Shown: piece by piece, positions 16,436-25,489 of the stretch
How positions within the stretch are numbered: the stretch's first letter is position 1
Layout: each line of letters starts with the position of its first letter
From: Flavobacterium commune
GTDB lineage: Bacteria > Bacteroidota > Bacteroidia > Flavobacteriales > Flavobacteriaceae
Assembly: GCF_001857965.1 (NCBI RefSeq)
Contig: NZ_CP017774.1
Span: forward strand, 2,108,001 to 2,172,000
DNA: 64,000 nucleotides
Reading direction: 5' to 3'
The notes under the pieces: generated by a model
Told to the model about the DNA's origin: nothing
The model's database searches: none
The model's input: the letters and a program-made list of their open reading frames with translations, nothing else
Made by a program: the position numbers and the translations under genes

Positions 16436-17677
16436 ATGAAAAATAAATTCACTTTTTTATTCTTTTTGATTTTGGCTTCTTTTAGTGCATTTTCACAAAG
16501 TTTGTCCAGCTCTCCTTATTCGATATACGGTTTAGGCAGCTTGTATGATTCTGATTTTGGAACTATTTCGGCTATGGGTTCTTCGGGAGTTGCTTTGCCT
16601 TCGGAACGATTTATCAATAATTTGAATCCGGCTTCATTGGGATTTAGTTATCGAAATCATTTTTTGTTTGATGTAGGTGGGAAGGCAATACAGACTTCTT
16701 ATCAGGATTTGTCTAAAAAAGAGAATCGAAATAATGTCCAGTTTTCGCATATTGCTTTTGCTTTTCCATTGAGTACAAAATCGGCGTTTAGTCTTGCTTT
16801 AAAACCGTATTCCAGTGCGGGATTTAAAATTTCTGATTATAAACTGCCTATTCAGGACAGCAACGAAGAATATACTTTGAGTGCAACAGGAACAGGAGGG
16901 TTGAACAATTTTGATATTTCTTATGGTCATCGAATTGGTAAAAAGTTAGGCTTAGGTTTGACTACTTCAGTCCTTTTTGGGAGTACAACTGATAATAGAG
17001 AATATCTAATTGCTAATTCGCAAACTACTATTGACAAAGAATCTAGTTATAGTGGTGTTCGACTCAATTTAGGTTGGCAATTTAAGGTGGATTCTACCTT
17101 TACAATTGGAGCTGTTTTTAAATCGGCTTCTAAAGTTAATGCTACTAAAGTACAATCGGTGGTATCTTACAATGCTGACTTAGATGCTTCGAATACAATT
17201 GAAACTGATGTAGCTTCAGATGTTGATGATTTCTACTTGCCTTCTGAGTTTTCGGTGGGTTTTCATAAAATGTTTAAAAACAAATTCGGCGTAAGTGCCG
17301 ATTATGAGAAAGCCTTTTGGGAAAATACAAATCAAAATACAATGTATGGGAATTATTTGAATCAGGATAAATTCAAATTGGGGTTTTCTTATCGAAAGGG
17401 TAAAAATTTAAGAAATTATTTTGATCGCATTCAGTTTTCGGCAGGAATGAATTATGATACCGGTTTTTTAGAAATAGACAATAAACGTATTGAAAATAAG
17501 GCGCTTTCTTTTGGGGTTTCCCTGCCTATCGAAAATACTTTTTCGACTCTTAATATTTCGTATTCCTACGGACAAAAAGGCAGAATAAGTAATGGTTTGA
17601 TTAAGGAAAATTATCATAAGTTATCAGTAAACTTATCTTTAGACGGAATTTGGTTTGTAAAGAGAAAAATCGAATAA
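16436..17677 (+). CDS. Outer membrane barrel protein partner of DUF4270
   Basis: A 413-residue protein with a signal peptide (LASFSAFSQSL, cleavage near residue 20). The N-terminal segment SSPYSIYGLGSLYDSDFGTI and the phrase NNLNPASLGFSYRNHF resemble FadL/PorV-like outer-membrane proteins of Bacteroidota, which carry an NPA motif near the start. Regularly spaced strands and a C-terminus of alternating hydrophobics fit a barrel of about 14 strands. It begins directly after the DUF4270 stop. The function is unknown. It ends one base before the convergent murI stop. Confidence 0.7.
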   Translation: MKNKFTFLFFLILASFSAFSQSLSSSPYSIYGLGSLYDSDFGTISAMGSSGVALPSERFINNLNPASLGFSYRNHFLFDVGGKAIQTSYQDLSKKENRNNVQFSHIAFAFPLSTKSAFSLALKPYSSAGFKISDYKLPIQDSNEEYTLSATGTGGLNNFDISYGHRIGKKLGLGLTTSVLFGSTTDNREYLIANSQTTIDKESSYSGVRLNLGWQFKVDSTFTIGAVFKSASKVNATKVQSVVSYNADLDASNTIETDVASDVDDFYLPSEFSVGFHKMFKNKFGVSADYEKAFWENTNQNTMYGNYLNQDKFKLGFSYRKGKNLRNYFDRIQFSAGMNYDTGFLEIDNKRIENKALSFGVSLPIENTFSTLNISYSYGQKGRISNGLIKENYHKLSVNLSLDGIWFVKRKIE

Positions 17678-17678
17678 T

Positions 17679-18452
17679 CTAAAAATCTTTTTCTTGTACG
17701 ATGTACTTGCTGCCTAAAATGTTTTGCAACACTTTAGGGTTAGTATTAGTGTAAAAAATGGGCTGCTTGTTGTTATCACTATTAAAACCGATTTGGTTTA
17801 ATAGATTTTGTGTTTGTCTTGCCACGGCCAAACCGGAGTCGATTATCTCAATATGATCGGGAAGAATAGTTCTTATTTGAGGGATGAGATACGGATAATG
17901 ACTACAGCCCAGTACAAGAAAATCAATATTAGCGTCAATCATAGGATTAAGGTAAGATTGAAGCAACTGTGTCATCTCTGGGGATTCCATTTGTCCATTT
18001 TCGATTAATTCTACCAGTCCGTAACCTATTTGTTCTATAATTTTAGTGTGATAGAACATTTCGGTGGTTTTGTTAAACAGCTCGCTATTCAAGGTTCCTT
18101 TAGTTGCCAGTATGCCTATGACTTGTGTTTTTGAGTGTATTGCGGCAGGCTTTATAGCTGGTTCAATTCCAATGAAAGGAACATCATAATGCGCTCTTAA
18201 TTCCCGTATAGCATTAGTGGTAGCGGTGTTGCAGGCTACAACAATGAGTTTGCAATTCATATTAAGCAGGAAATCGGTATTTTTCATGCTTAATCGAATG
18301 ATTTCTTCTTTGGATTTTTCTCCATAAGGGGCATTTTTGCTATCGGCTAAATAAATGGTTTTTTCATTGGGCAAGAGATTGTGAATCTCCCTCCAGATTG
18401 AAGTTCCTCCTATACCGGAGTCAAAAATACCTATGGGTTTGTTGTTGTCCAT
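17679..18452 (-). CDS. murI: Glutamate racemase
   Basis: A 257-residue enzyme that interconverts L- and D-glutamate for peptidoglycan synthesis. The N-terminal IGIFDSGIGGTSIWREI and the two catalytic cysteines, Cys74 (VVACNTATT) and Cys183 (LGCSHYPYL), are all present. Length is normal. It is in the same direction as the ompH-bamA block, but a strong terminator (18501-18544) lies between. It therefore probably has its own promoter. Confidence 0.96.
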   Translation of the reverse strand: MDNNKPIGIFDSGIGGTSIWREIHNLLPNEKTIYLADSKNAPYGEKSKEEIIRLSMKNTDFLLNMNCKLIVVACNTATTNAIRELRAHYDVPFIGIEPAIKPAAIHSKTQVIGILATKGTLNSELFNKTTEMFYHTKIIEQIGYGLVELIENGQMESPEMTQLLQSYLNPMIDANIDFLVLGCSHYPYLIPQIRTILPDHIEIIDSGLAVARQTQNLLNQIGFNSDNNKQPIFYTNTNPKVLQNILGSKYIVQEKDF

Positions 18453-18500
18453 TGAAACAAATTTAATAGCTACGGATTAATTTTCCTAAAAATTAAGCAT

Positions 18501-18544
18501 AAAAAAAACCGCTCAATTTCGTGTAGAAAAAGAGCGGTTTTTTT
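18501..18544. terminator. Terminator between ompH and murI
   Basis: AAAAAACCGCTC ending at 18514 pairs with GAGCGGTTTTTT starting at 18532, with a 17-base loop. The A-run and T-run on either side suit termination in both directions. On the minus strand it closes the bamA-ompH transcript. Confidence 0.85.
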
Positions 18545-18563
18545 GATTTTATAAGATTGTAAA

Positions 18564-19064
18564 TTAGAATCCTAAGTCTTTTTTAACGTCAGCAGTGATG
18601 TTTGGACCATCAGCTAATAAAAGATTAGTACTATCTAAAACATATTGGAATCCTTTAGCTTTACCTACTTTTTGGATAGCAGCTCTTACTTTTTCCATTA
18701 ATGGTTTTACGATGTCTGATTCTTTTTGTTGTAATTCTTTTTGAGCGTTATCTCTAAAGTCAACAATTCTTTTTTGCATGTCCTGAACTTCTTTACCACG
18801 CTCAGTGTTTACAGCTTCAGTTACTGTTGTAGATTCAGCTTCGTATTTTTTCAATTTAGCCTGGTATTCTTCTACCATTTTTTTGTAATCTGCATCGTAT
18901 GTAGTGCTTAATTTTTCTAATTGGCTTTGAGCATCTAGCATAGCTGGCATTTTTCCCATAATTTCACCTGTATCTACATGTGCTACCTTTGCTTGTGCAT
19001 TGATGGTTTGGTTTGCTCCAAAAACGAAAAGAGCAGCAATTAATAAAGTTTTAATTTGTTTCAT
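18564..19064 (-). CDS. OmpH/Skp family periplasmic chaperone
   Basis: A 166-residue protein with a signal peptide (cleavage near INAQA, residue 24) and a long Glu/Lys/Gln-rich coiled-coil middle (about 45-130), then the C-terminal KGFQYVLDSTN block typical of OmpH. Skp-type trimers hold unfolded outer-membrane proteins on their way to BamA. It is last in the block uppS-bamA-ompH(long)-ompH. The gap of 26 bases to the preceding gene supports one transcript. Confidence 0.93.
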   Translation of the reverse strand: MKQIKTLLIAALFVFGANQTINAQAKVAHVDTGEIMGKMPAMLDAQSQLEKLSTTYDADYKKMVEEYQAKLKKYEAESTTVTEAVNTERGKEVQDMQKRIVDFRDNAQKELQQKESDIVKPLMEKVRAAIQKVGKAKGFQYVLDSTNLLLADGPNITADVKKDLGF

Positions 19065-19090
19065 TGGTTTTAAAATATTAAGTAATTAAT

Positions 19091-20293
19091 TTATTGTTTA
19101 AGTTTTTCCTCTCTAGCAGCTTTGATAGAGTCTCTTTGTTTAATAATTTGTAATCTTCTTTCTTCTAACGCTTTTTTGCGATCTTCAATAATTTTTTTTC
19201 TTTCTTCCAGAGTTTTTGTTTTAGCTTCTTCTGCTTTTTGTTTGGCTAATTCTGCTTCAGTCTGCGTTTGTACTGTTGTGTCTTTAGTAACTTCAGCTTT
19301 AGCTGTTTCAGGAACAGTATTTGCTTTTTTAGCAGCTGCAGCAGCTGCTCTGTCATCAAGAACTTTTTGTCTTCTTTCTTCTAATTCTTTTTTACGGTCT
19401 TCAATAATTTTGTTTCTTTCTTCAAGTGTTTTTGCTTTAGCATCAGCAGCTTTTTGTTTGGCTAATTCAGCTTCGCTTGGAGAGTCATTTGTTGCAACTT
19501 TTTGAACCTCAGTTTTAGCTGTTTCAGAAACCGTGCCATTTTTTTTAGCGGCTCTGTCGTCCAGAATTTTTTGTCTTCTTTGTTCGTATTCCAGTTTCTT
19601 TTGTTCTTGCGCCAGCTTTCTGTCTTCCAGTATTTTGTCTCTTGCTGCCTTTCTTTCGTCTAATATTTTTTGTCTTTGAGCAAGATTTGGATTCTCGTCT
19701 ATAGCGTCTTCTTTGTTTTCTTTTTCTTCTTCGGCTGCTAATTCTTTTTTGCTTAGCTGTTCTCTTTTTTCGGTTCGGGTAATTATTCGTAGTACCTGAT
19801 CGCTTATGTCAAATCTTTTGTCAGCAAAAATCATCGTTAAATCGGATGATTTGTCAAAGATAAAATCGTATTTTTTTGCTTCGGCAATATCCTGAACTGC
19901 TGTAAAAACTTGGTCTTGTATAGGTTTTACTAATAATGTTTTTTGACTCATCAGTAAACCATTTGGACCAAATCTTTTTTGTTGTAATTCTAATAATTCA
20001 TTTTCCAGAAAACTGATTTCTGTTTCTCTTTCTTCAATTAATGATTTGGTTAGCAAAGCTTTTTCGGCTGTAAGTGCTTCTTTGATTTTGTTTATTTCTA
20101 ATTTTTTAGTTTCTATTTCCTGCTTCCACTTTTCTGCTTTTTCTTCCAAAAGTGAATTGGATTCGTTATAACTCTTTACATTTTGTAAAATGTATTCCAT
20201 ATCAATAAAACCCACTCTGTTTCCACGAGTTTGCGAATGAAGGCTGTTTGCAGCAATCGCGGCTAAAAATAGAAATAAAAAATGTTTTCTCAT
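19091..20293 (-). CDS. Long OmpH/Skp-like protein with expanded coiled-coil repeats
   Basis: A 400-residue protein: signal peptide (SLHSQ, near residue 20), an OmpH domain (about 22-180, with VGFIDMEYILQNVKSYNES and YDFIFDKSSDLTMIFAD), then about 220 residues of highly charged coiled coil. The tail has near-copies of a block (TLEERNKIIEDRKKELEERR, then Ala-rich, then TETAK-like) repeating about every 68-72 residues. These are seen in the DNA as 216- and 204-base periods starting at 19155, 19371 and 19575. Usual Skp proteins have about 160-180 residues. The N-terminal part should act as a chaperone near BamA; the role of the tail is unknown. Confidence 0.85.
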   Translation of the reverse strand: MRKHFLFLFLAAIAANSLHSQTRGNRVGFIDMEYILQNVKSYNESNSLLEEKAEKWKQEIETKKLEINKIKEALTAEKALLTKSLIEERETEISFLENELLELQQKRFGPNGLLMSQKTLLVKPIQDQVFTAVQDIAEAKKYDFIFDKSSDLTMIFADKRFDISDQVLRIITRTEKREQLSKKELAAEEEKENKEDAIDENPNLAQRQKILDERKAARDKILEDRKLAQEQKKLEYEQRRQKILDDRAAKKNGTVSETAKTEVQKVATNDSPSEAELAKQKAADAKAKTLEERNKIIEDRKKELEERRQKVLDDRAAAAAAKKANTVPETAKAEVTKDTTVQTQTEAELAKQKAEEAKTKTLEERKKIIEDRKKALEERRLQIIKQRDSIKAAREEKLKQ

Positions 20294-20325
20294 AACTTAA
20301 AGTATTAGAAAATCAGTAAGCAGTT

Positions 20326-23031
20326 TTAAAATTGTTGCCCAATAATGAAGTGAGTTTCCCAACCGTTTGGAGTGTTTAATCCCGGTAAGGCATCAAATCC
20401 ATGTGCAAAATCAATTCCTAATAATCCAAATGCCGGCATAAATACTCTTAAACCAACTCCTGCCGAACGTTTAATATCAAACGGATTATAAGTTTTAAAA
20501 TTGTTGAAAGCATTACCCGCTTCTAAAAAAGCCAGTGCATAAATAGATGCTGCTGCTTTTAATGTTATAGGATAACGTAATTCCATAGAGAATTTATTAT
20601 AAACTGTTGCTCCTACTTGTACTCCGTCTTGAAGAGGTGTCAGCGAGCTGTTAGGGTATCCTCTTAACTGAACAGTTTCTCTACCGTCCATTGCAAAGTT
20701 GGCCATACCATCTCCACCCACAAAAAATCTTTCAAAAGGAACTAAACCTCTATCCTGATTATAAGCACCAAGGAATCCAAATTCAGTTAATGTTCTTAAA
20801 ACAAATTTACCATAAACTTTGGTATACCAATCGGCTTTGAATTTAATTTTGTAATATTCTAACCAATTGTATTTCTTCTGATCTACTTTGGCATCATCAG
20901 CTGAAGCATCTGCTGCTGAGTCTACTCTCTTGTAAATTCCTGAATCTTTAAACGTTTCTTTTAAATAATCTCCATCAGAAACCGTGCTAATACTTTGATC
21001 AAGTGTTACGGGATTTTTTGAGTCATATTTCAATTTGTAAGCTTCTTGATTTTTTAAATCGCCATAATCTACCCCGTTAAATAATGAATATGGAGGAGTA
21101 ACTTTTGCCGAAAAACTAAATTCAGAACCGTAAGTTGGGAAAATAGGATTTACCCCTTTGTTGTTTCTTGTAAGTCCTATTGTATAAGCTAAGTTTCTTG
21201 AAGAACCGTTTCCAAAGGTAAATAATCCTGTGTTGTAATTATTCAAATCATAATGCTGGTAACTTACAGATTGTGATAATACAAAGAAATCATCAGGAAC
21301 AGTCAAACGTTTTGCAAGACCTACCGATACTGTAAAAATGTTAAAGCTTCTTGATTTATCAACATCAAAAGTGATAAAGTTGTTTAAGAATTGTTTACTG
21401 TATGAAATGGATGAACTGAATTGTACCGGTTTTTTTTGTCCAAACCAAGGCTCAGAAAACGAAACACTATAGGTTTGGAAATAAGTACTTCCTTGTAAAC
21501 GTAAGGATACTTTTTGTCCATCACCCATTGGTAATGGTTTGTATGCTGCTTTGTTTGCAATATTTCTCGCCGAGAAGTTATTGAACGAAAGTCCTAAGGT
21601 TCCAATGAAACCACCTCCGCCGTAACCACCCTGAAGTTCGATTTGGCTGGATCCTTTTTCGACTAAGTTGTATTCAATATCAACTGTTCCTGCAGCTCCA
21701 TCAACATTTTTGAATTTTGGATCAATAGCTTCAGGGTCAAAATATCCTAATTGACCTATTTCACGTACTGTTCTTACCAGTTCTTCTTTGCTGTATTTTT
21801 CACCCGGTTTTGTTCTTAATTCTCTGTAAATTACACGGTCGTTAGTTTTGTCGTTACCAACTACAGTAATGTGGTTAAAATATGCCAGTGGCCCTTCGGT
21901 AACTCTTACTTCAAAATCGATAGTGTCATTGGCTGTTTTTACCTCTACCGCATTGATGTTAGAGAATAAATAACCATTGTTTTGATATAAGTTGGTGATA
22001 TCTTCTCCGTCAGGTTTTGTTTTGTCGGCAATTCTTTTTTCAAGTAATACACCGTTGTATGTTTCTCCTTTTTTAATACCCAAAATTCGGTTCAAAAACT
22101 GATCAGAATAAACAGAGTTACCTAAGAATTTAATGTTTCCAAAGTAGTATTTGTTACCTTCTTCGACATTTACTTTAATGGCTAAGGTGTTGTTTTCTTT
22201 ATTGTAAGCTACAGTGTCTGATACGATACGGGCATCGCGGTATCCTTTTTCTTTGTAACTTTCGATTACTTTTTCTAAGTCTTTTTTGTATTTGTCTTTA
22301 ACAAATTTAGATGCTTTTAGTAAACGAATAGGATTTTTTTGCTTAGTATCCTTCATTGCTTTACGCAGCTTTTTGTCTGAAATCTTGCTGTTTCCCGTAA
22401 AATCGATACTGCTGATTTTTATTTTATCACCTTTGTCAACACTCACCACCATATTAACCTGATTGATGGCCGAGGTGTCTTTTACTGTGTTGATATTGAC
22501 TTTAGTATTAAAAAAACCGTCTTTTTTATACTTGTTTTCGATGTAGTTTTTAGTAGTGGTAATCAGGTTTTCGTTTACTACTTTTCCTTTTGTAAGGCTG
22601 TTATCCTTGATTAAAGCTTCGGTTTTGCTTTTTTTAACGCCTACAAATTTGACATCATTTAGTTTAGGAAGTTCTTTGATGTCTAAATCCAGATAGATAC
22701 TGTCGTTTTCAATACGATTAACGTAAAAGGAAATTTCGTCAAAAAGGCCTAGTTTTCCTAGTTTTTTGATAGCCGAGCTTATTTCTTCTCCTGGTACTGT
22801 AATTTCCTGCCCTTTTTGCAAACCGGCAAAAGTAACTACTGTTTGGTCGTTAAAACTGATCTTATTGGTCAATTCAACCTTGGCTAAAATGTATTTTTTT
22901 CCTTGGTCAAATGGTACTCTGTCTTGTGCCTTAATTTGTGAAAAACTTCCCAGAAATACTAGGGTAAGTAATGCCTTGATACTTTTATTCAACACTAAAA
23001 AATTATTTAATTTGTTCACTTGTTTTTCCAA
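20326..23031 (-). CDS. bamA: Outer membrane protein assembly factor BamA
   Basis: About 900 residues. A signal region ends near SQIKAQ (residue 36), followed by several POTRA domains (about 50-450, with repeated G-x-Y-x-x-A/G-x-I segments such as YKEKGYRDARIVSD) and a C-terminal Omp85 barrel (LRGYPNSSLTPLQDG; AGVGLRVFMPAFGLLGIDFAHG). It inserts barrels into the outer membrane. No ATG is available; TTG at 23031 or GTG at 23019 is the start, overlapping the end of uppS by up to 29 bases. This implies coupled translation. Order uppS-bamA-ompH-ompH is the usual Bacteroidota arrangement. Confidence 0.95.
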   Translation of the reverse strand: MEKQVNKLNNFLVLNKSIKALLTLVFLGSFSQIKAQDRVPFDQGKKYILAKVELTNKISFNDQTVVTFAGLQKGQEITVPGEEISSAIKKLGKLGLFDEISFYVNRIENDSIYLDLDIKELPKLNDVKFVGVKKSKTEALIKDNSLTKGKVVNENLITTTKNYIENKYKKDGFFNTKVNINTVKDTSAINQVNMVVSVDKGDKIKISSIDFTGNSKISDKKLRKAMKDTKQKNPIRLLKASKFVKDKYKKDLEKVIESYKEKGYRDARIVSDTVAYNKENNTLAIKVNVEEGNKYYFGNIKFLGNSVYSDQFLNRILGIKKGETYNGVLLEKRIADKTKPDGEDITNLYQNNGYLFSNINAVEVKTANDTIDFEVRVTEGPLAYFNHITVVGNDKTNDRVIYRELRTKPGEKYSKEELVRTVREIGQLGYFDPEAIDPKFKNVDGAAGTVDIEYNLVEKGSSQIELQGGYGGGGFIGTLGLSFNNFSARNIANKAAYKPLPMGDGQKVSLRLQGSTYFQTYSVSFSEPWFGQKKPVQFSSSISYSKQFLNNFITFDVDKSRSFNIFTVSVGLAKRLTVPDDFFVLSQSVSYQHYDLNNYNTGLFTFGNGSSRNLAYTIGLTRNNKGVNPIFPTYGSEFSFSAKVTPPYSLFNGVDYGDLKNQEAYKLKYDSKNPVTLDQSISTVSDGDYLKETFKDSGIYKRVDSAADASADDAKVDQKKYNWLEYYKIKFKADWYTKVYGKFVLRTLTEFGFLGAYNQDRGLVPFERFFVGGDGMANFAMDGRETVQLRGYPNSSLTPLQDGVQVGATVYNKFSMELRYPITLKAAASIYALAFLEAGNAFNNFKTYNPFDIKRSAGVGLRVFMPAFGLLGIDFAHGFDALPGLNTPNGWETHFIIGQQF

Positions 23032-23743
23032 ATCTACGTTCTCTTTTTTGATAACTCATGAGTGCCTCATAGAGGTGCTCTTCTCTGAAATCAGGCCACA
23101 TAACTTCAGAAAAAAATAATTCAGCATAAGCAATTTGCCATAGTAAGAAATTGCTTATTCTGTGTTCTCCACTTGTTCTAATTAATAAATCTACATCGGG
23201 TAGATTTTGCGTGTAAAGATGCTCATTTATAATTGAATCGTCAATAGCGTCAATTGAAATTATATTATTTTTAACTTTATCAGAAATCTTCTTTACCGCA
23301 TTGACTATTTCCTCTCTTGAACCATAACTGAGGGCTAGTGTTAAGGTCATTCGGGTATTGTTTTTTGTTTTTTCCATAACCTCCAGAAGTTCTTTTTGAG
23401 CTGATTTTGGCATCATCTCTAAGTTTCCGATGGTATTGAGTTTGATATTGTTTTCCTGAAAAGTAATGAACTCTTTTTGCAATGACTTAATCAAAATTTT
23501 CATCAGGGTATCTACCTCAAGCTTGGGTCTGTTCCAGTTTTCGGTAGAAAACGCATATAATGTTAAGTTTTCAATGCCTAATTTAACACAGTTTTCTATA
23601 GTTATTTTTACTGATTTTGTGCCGTTTTCATGGCCTATTGTTCTTAATAAGCCTTGTTTTTTAGCCCAACGACCATTACCATCCATGATGATAGCAAGGT
23701 GTTTAGGTAAATTATTTTTATTTAAAGTGTCCAGTACGCTCAT
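23003..23743 (-). CDS. uppS: Isoprenyl transferase (undecaprenyl diphosphate synthase)
   Basis: A 246-residue cis-prenyltransferase making the C55 lipid carrier for cell-wall synthesis. The diphosphate-binding Asp21 is in AIIMDGNGRWAKK. The conserved LTLYAFSTENWNRP and the C-terminal DLLIRTSGEHRISNFLLWQ blocks are all present. It lies 3 bases downstream of the DUF6089 gene and overlaps bamA. Confidence 0.96.
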   Translation of the reverse strand: MSVLDTLNKNNLPKHLAIIMDGNGRWAKKQGLLRTIGHENGTKSVKITIENCVKLGIENLTLYAFSTENWNRPKLEVDTLMKILIKSLQKEFITFQENNIKLNTIGNLEMMPKSAQKELLEVMEKTKNNTRMTLTLALSYGSREEIVNAVKKISDKVKNNIISIDAIDDSIINEHLYTQNLPDVDLLIRTSGEHRISNFLLWQIAYAELFFSEVMWPDFREEHLYEALMSYQKRERRFGKTSEQIK

Positions 23744-23746
23744 TTT

Positions 23747-24430
23747 TTATTGTGCACAGTAGCAAGGTTTTTCGCCAAAGGTATAAGTTAATGTTATCCC
23801 CGAAAAAACATACCAATCATTATTATTTAAATTTCCAAAACGCAATACACTTAAGCTGTTTTCTTTAGGGTTGCTGCCGTCAAGATTGTCAGTAAATGTA
23901 TAGCGCGCTCCAGCCTCAACTCCTAATACAAAACTCCTTGAAATTTTGGATTTTATTCCTACAATCATCGGAATTGCAATGCCGCTTCTTCCGTTATTTT
24001 TTTTTGTTTCCCCCAGTTCGATATATAAGTCGTCATACCTTAAAAAATTTATTCCCGAAGACACATAAGGTGTGATTTTACGGTCTAAAGTATGAAGATC
24101 AAAATCGAAAAAGTTGAATTCAAGGGCTAAAGATAGTTCTTTTATGCTATTTTCAAAATGATAGCCTCTCAGACTTCTGCCAGGTTCTTCAGAATCGCGA
24201 TCATCAGCAGTTATTGTGGACTGTGAATAGGAGATTCTCCAGGAATGTCTGGGACTTTTGTTCCATTTGTATAAAACGCCAAAAGTAGGTTCGTTAGGAG
24301 CGATATAAGTGGTCGAACCTACATCGCCAATGTAGTTGCTTCCGCCAATAAAAACTCCTATTTCGTGTATTTGTGCCTGTAAACTCACGCTTAGCAATAA
24401 ACCTATTATTACGCTTAAAAATTTTTTCAT
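23747..24430 (-). CDS. DUF6089 family outer membrane protein
   Basis: About 228 residues from the ATG at 24430 (MKKFLSVIIG), with a signal peptide ending LQAQ. IHEIGVFIGGSNYIGDVG and the Cys-containing end EKPCYCAQ are family features that I recall for DUF6089, a small barrel usually encoded just before uppS and bamA in Bacteroidota. An ATG at 24436 gives two more residues. A good promoter is only about 12 bases upstream of it, so the later start leaves more leader. Its role is unknown; position implies envelope biogenesis. Confidence 0.8.
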   Translation of the reverse strand: MKKFLSVIIGLLLSVSLQAQIHEIGVFIGGSNYIGDVGSTTYIAPNEPTFGVLYKWNKSPRHSWRISYSQSTITADDRDSEEPGRSLRGYHFENSIKELSLALEFNFFDFDLHTLDRKITPYVSSGINFLRYDDLYIELGETKKNNGRSGIAIPMIVGIKSKISRSFVLGVEAGARYTFTDNLDGSNPKENSLSVLRFGNLNNNDWYVFSGITLTYTFGEKPCYCAQ

Positions 24431-24447
24431 TTTCATAGAAAATTCTG

Positions 24448-24476
24448 CAAATATAATAATTATCAATACGAAACAA
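24448..24476 (-). promoter_or_regulatory. Predicted promoter of the DUF6089-uppS-bamA-ompH block
   Basis: Read on the minus strand: TTG at 24476-24474, then 18 bases, then TATATTTG at 24455-24448, a full match to TAnnTTTG. Transcription would begin close to 24442, leaving a leader of about a dozen bases before the ATG at 24430. Confidence 0.6.
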
Positions 24477-24599
24477 TGCTCATTAAAATAAATGTACTTT
24501 TTTTTGAAAAAAAATCCATTTATCTTAATCAGAACTCGTTTTGCTTATACTTAAACGATAAATTTTGATGGTATTGTATAAATTAGCAGATAAAAAAAA

Positions 24600-25484
24600 C
24601 TAATTTCTTTTGTCTTCTCCCCAAAGCAATTTGCTTCTTAAGGTTTTTAAGAAAGTTTCGTTAGGTATTTCGACCATATTAATTTGGAATGGTGTTTTTT
24701 TAATTGTTAAAACCGATTCGTTTCCTATAGATGTAATTCTGGAATCCAAAGAAACCAAATAATTTTCTTCTCTACCCGAAACCTTTAGCATGATTTCAGT
24801 TTCGTCAGGAATTACAAGTGGTCTTGCGTTAAGATTATGAGGGGCAATAGGTGTAATGACTAAGCTTTTTACATCAGGAGTTAAAATGGGACCACCACAA
24901 CTCAAAGAATAACCTGTGGATCCTGTAGGTGTCGAAATGATAAGTCCGTCAGCCCAGTAGGAGTTTAGAATTTCTCCATTGAGATAAGTTTCTATCGTTA
25001 TCATCGATGTGGTGTCTTTTCGACTAACAGAAACCTCGTTCATGGCAAAGTTGATGTCGTTTAAAGCTTCGTTTTCCGGTGTTGCAGTTAGGCTTAACAG
25101 CGTTCTTTTAGAAAGAGTATATTTTTTATCGATTACAATTTGTAAAAATTCGTCGATTTTTTCTTTTTGAACTGTAGCCAAAAAGCCCAGTCTTCCTGCG
25201 TTAATCCCTAATATTGGAATTCCGGAATTTCTAACCAGCGTAGCAGCTCTTAAAATGGTTCCGTCCCCTCCAATACTTAAAAGCATATCAAAACTCGAAT
25301 CCAATTCGGTGTGGGAACAAAAGGTTTTGTATTCCTTTTCGATTATTTTTTTTTCCTGAATTAAAGCTAAGAACTTAGATTCGATGACTATTTCTATATT
25401 TCTTTTGTTAAAAAACACAAAGATGTCTTTTATGATTGGTTCTGTACTATTTTGATAATATTGACCGTAAATGGCTATTTTCAT
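24600..25484 (-). CDS. nadK: NAD kinase
   Basis: A 294-residue enzyme that phosphorylates NAD to NADP. The catalytic GGDGT motif is at residues 72-76 (LLSIGGDGTILRA). The NAD-binding stretch NEVSVSRKDTTSM and the ISTPTGSTGYSLSCGG loop are intact. It follows the CBS gene with a 5-base gap in the same direction. A stretch of about 120 bases without a gene then separates it from the DUF6089 promoter. Confidence 0.96.
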   Translation of the reverse strand: MKIAIYGQYYQNSTEPIIKDIFVFFNKRNIEIVIESKFLALIQEKKIIEKEYKTFCSHTELDSSFDMLLSIGGDGTILRAATLVRNSGIPILGINAGRLGFLATVQKEKIDEFLQIVIDKKYTLSKRTLLSLTATPENEALNDINFAMNEVSVSRKDTTSMITIETYLNGEILNSYWADGLIISTPTGSTGYSLSCGGPILTPDVKSLVITPIAPHNLNARPLVIPDETEIMLKVSGREENYLVSLDSRITSIGNESVLTIKKTPFQINMVEIPNETFLKTLRSKLLWGEDKRN

Positions 25485-25489
25485 TGGGT

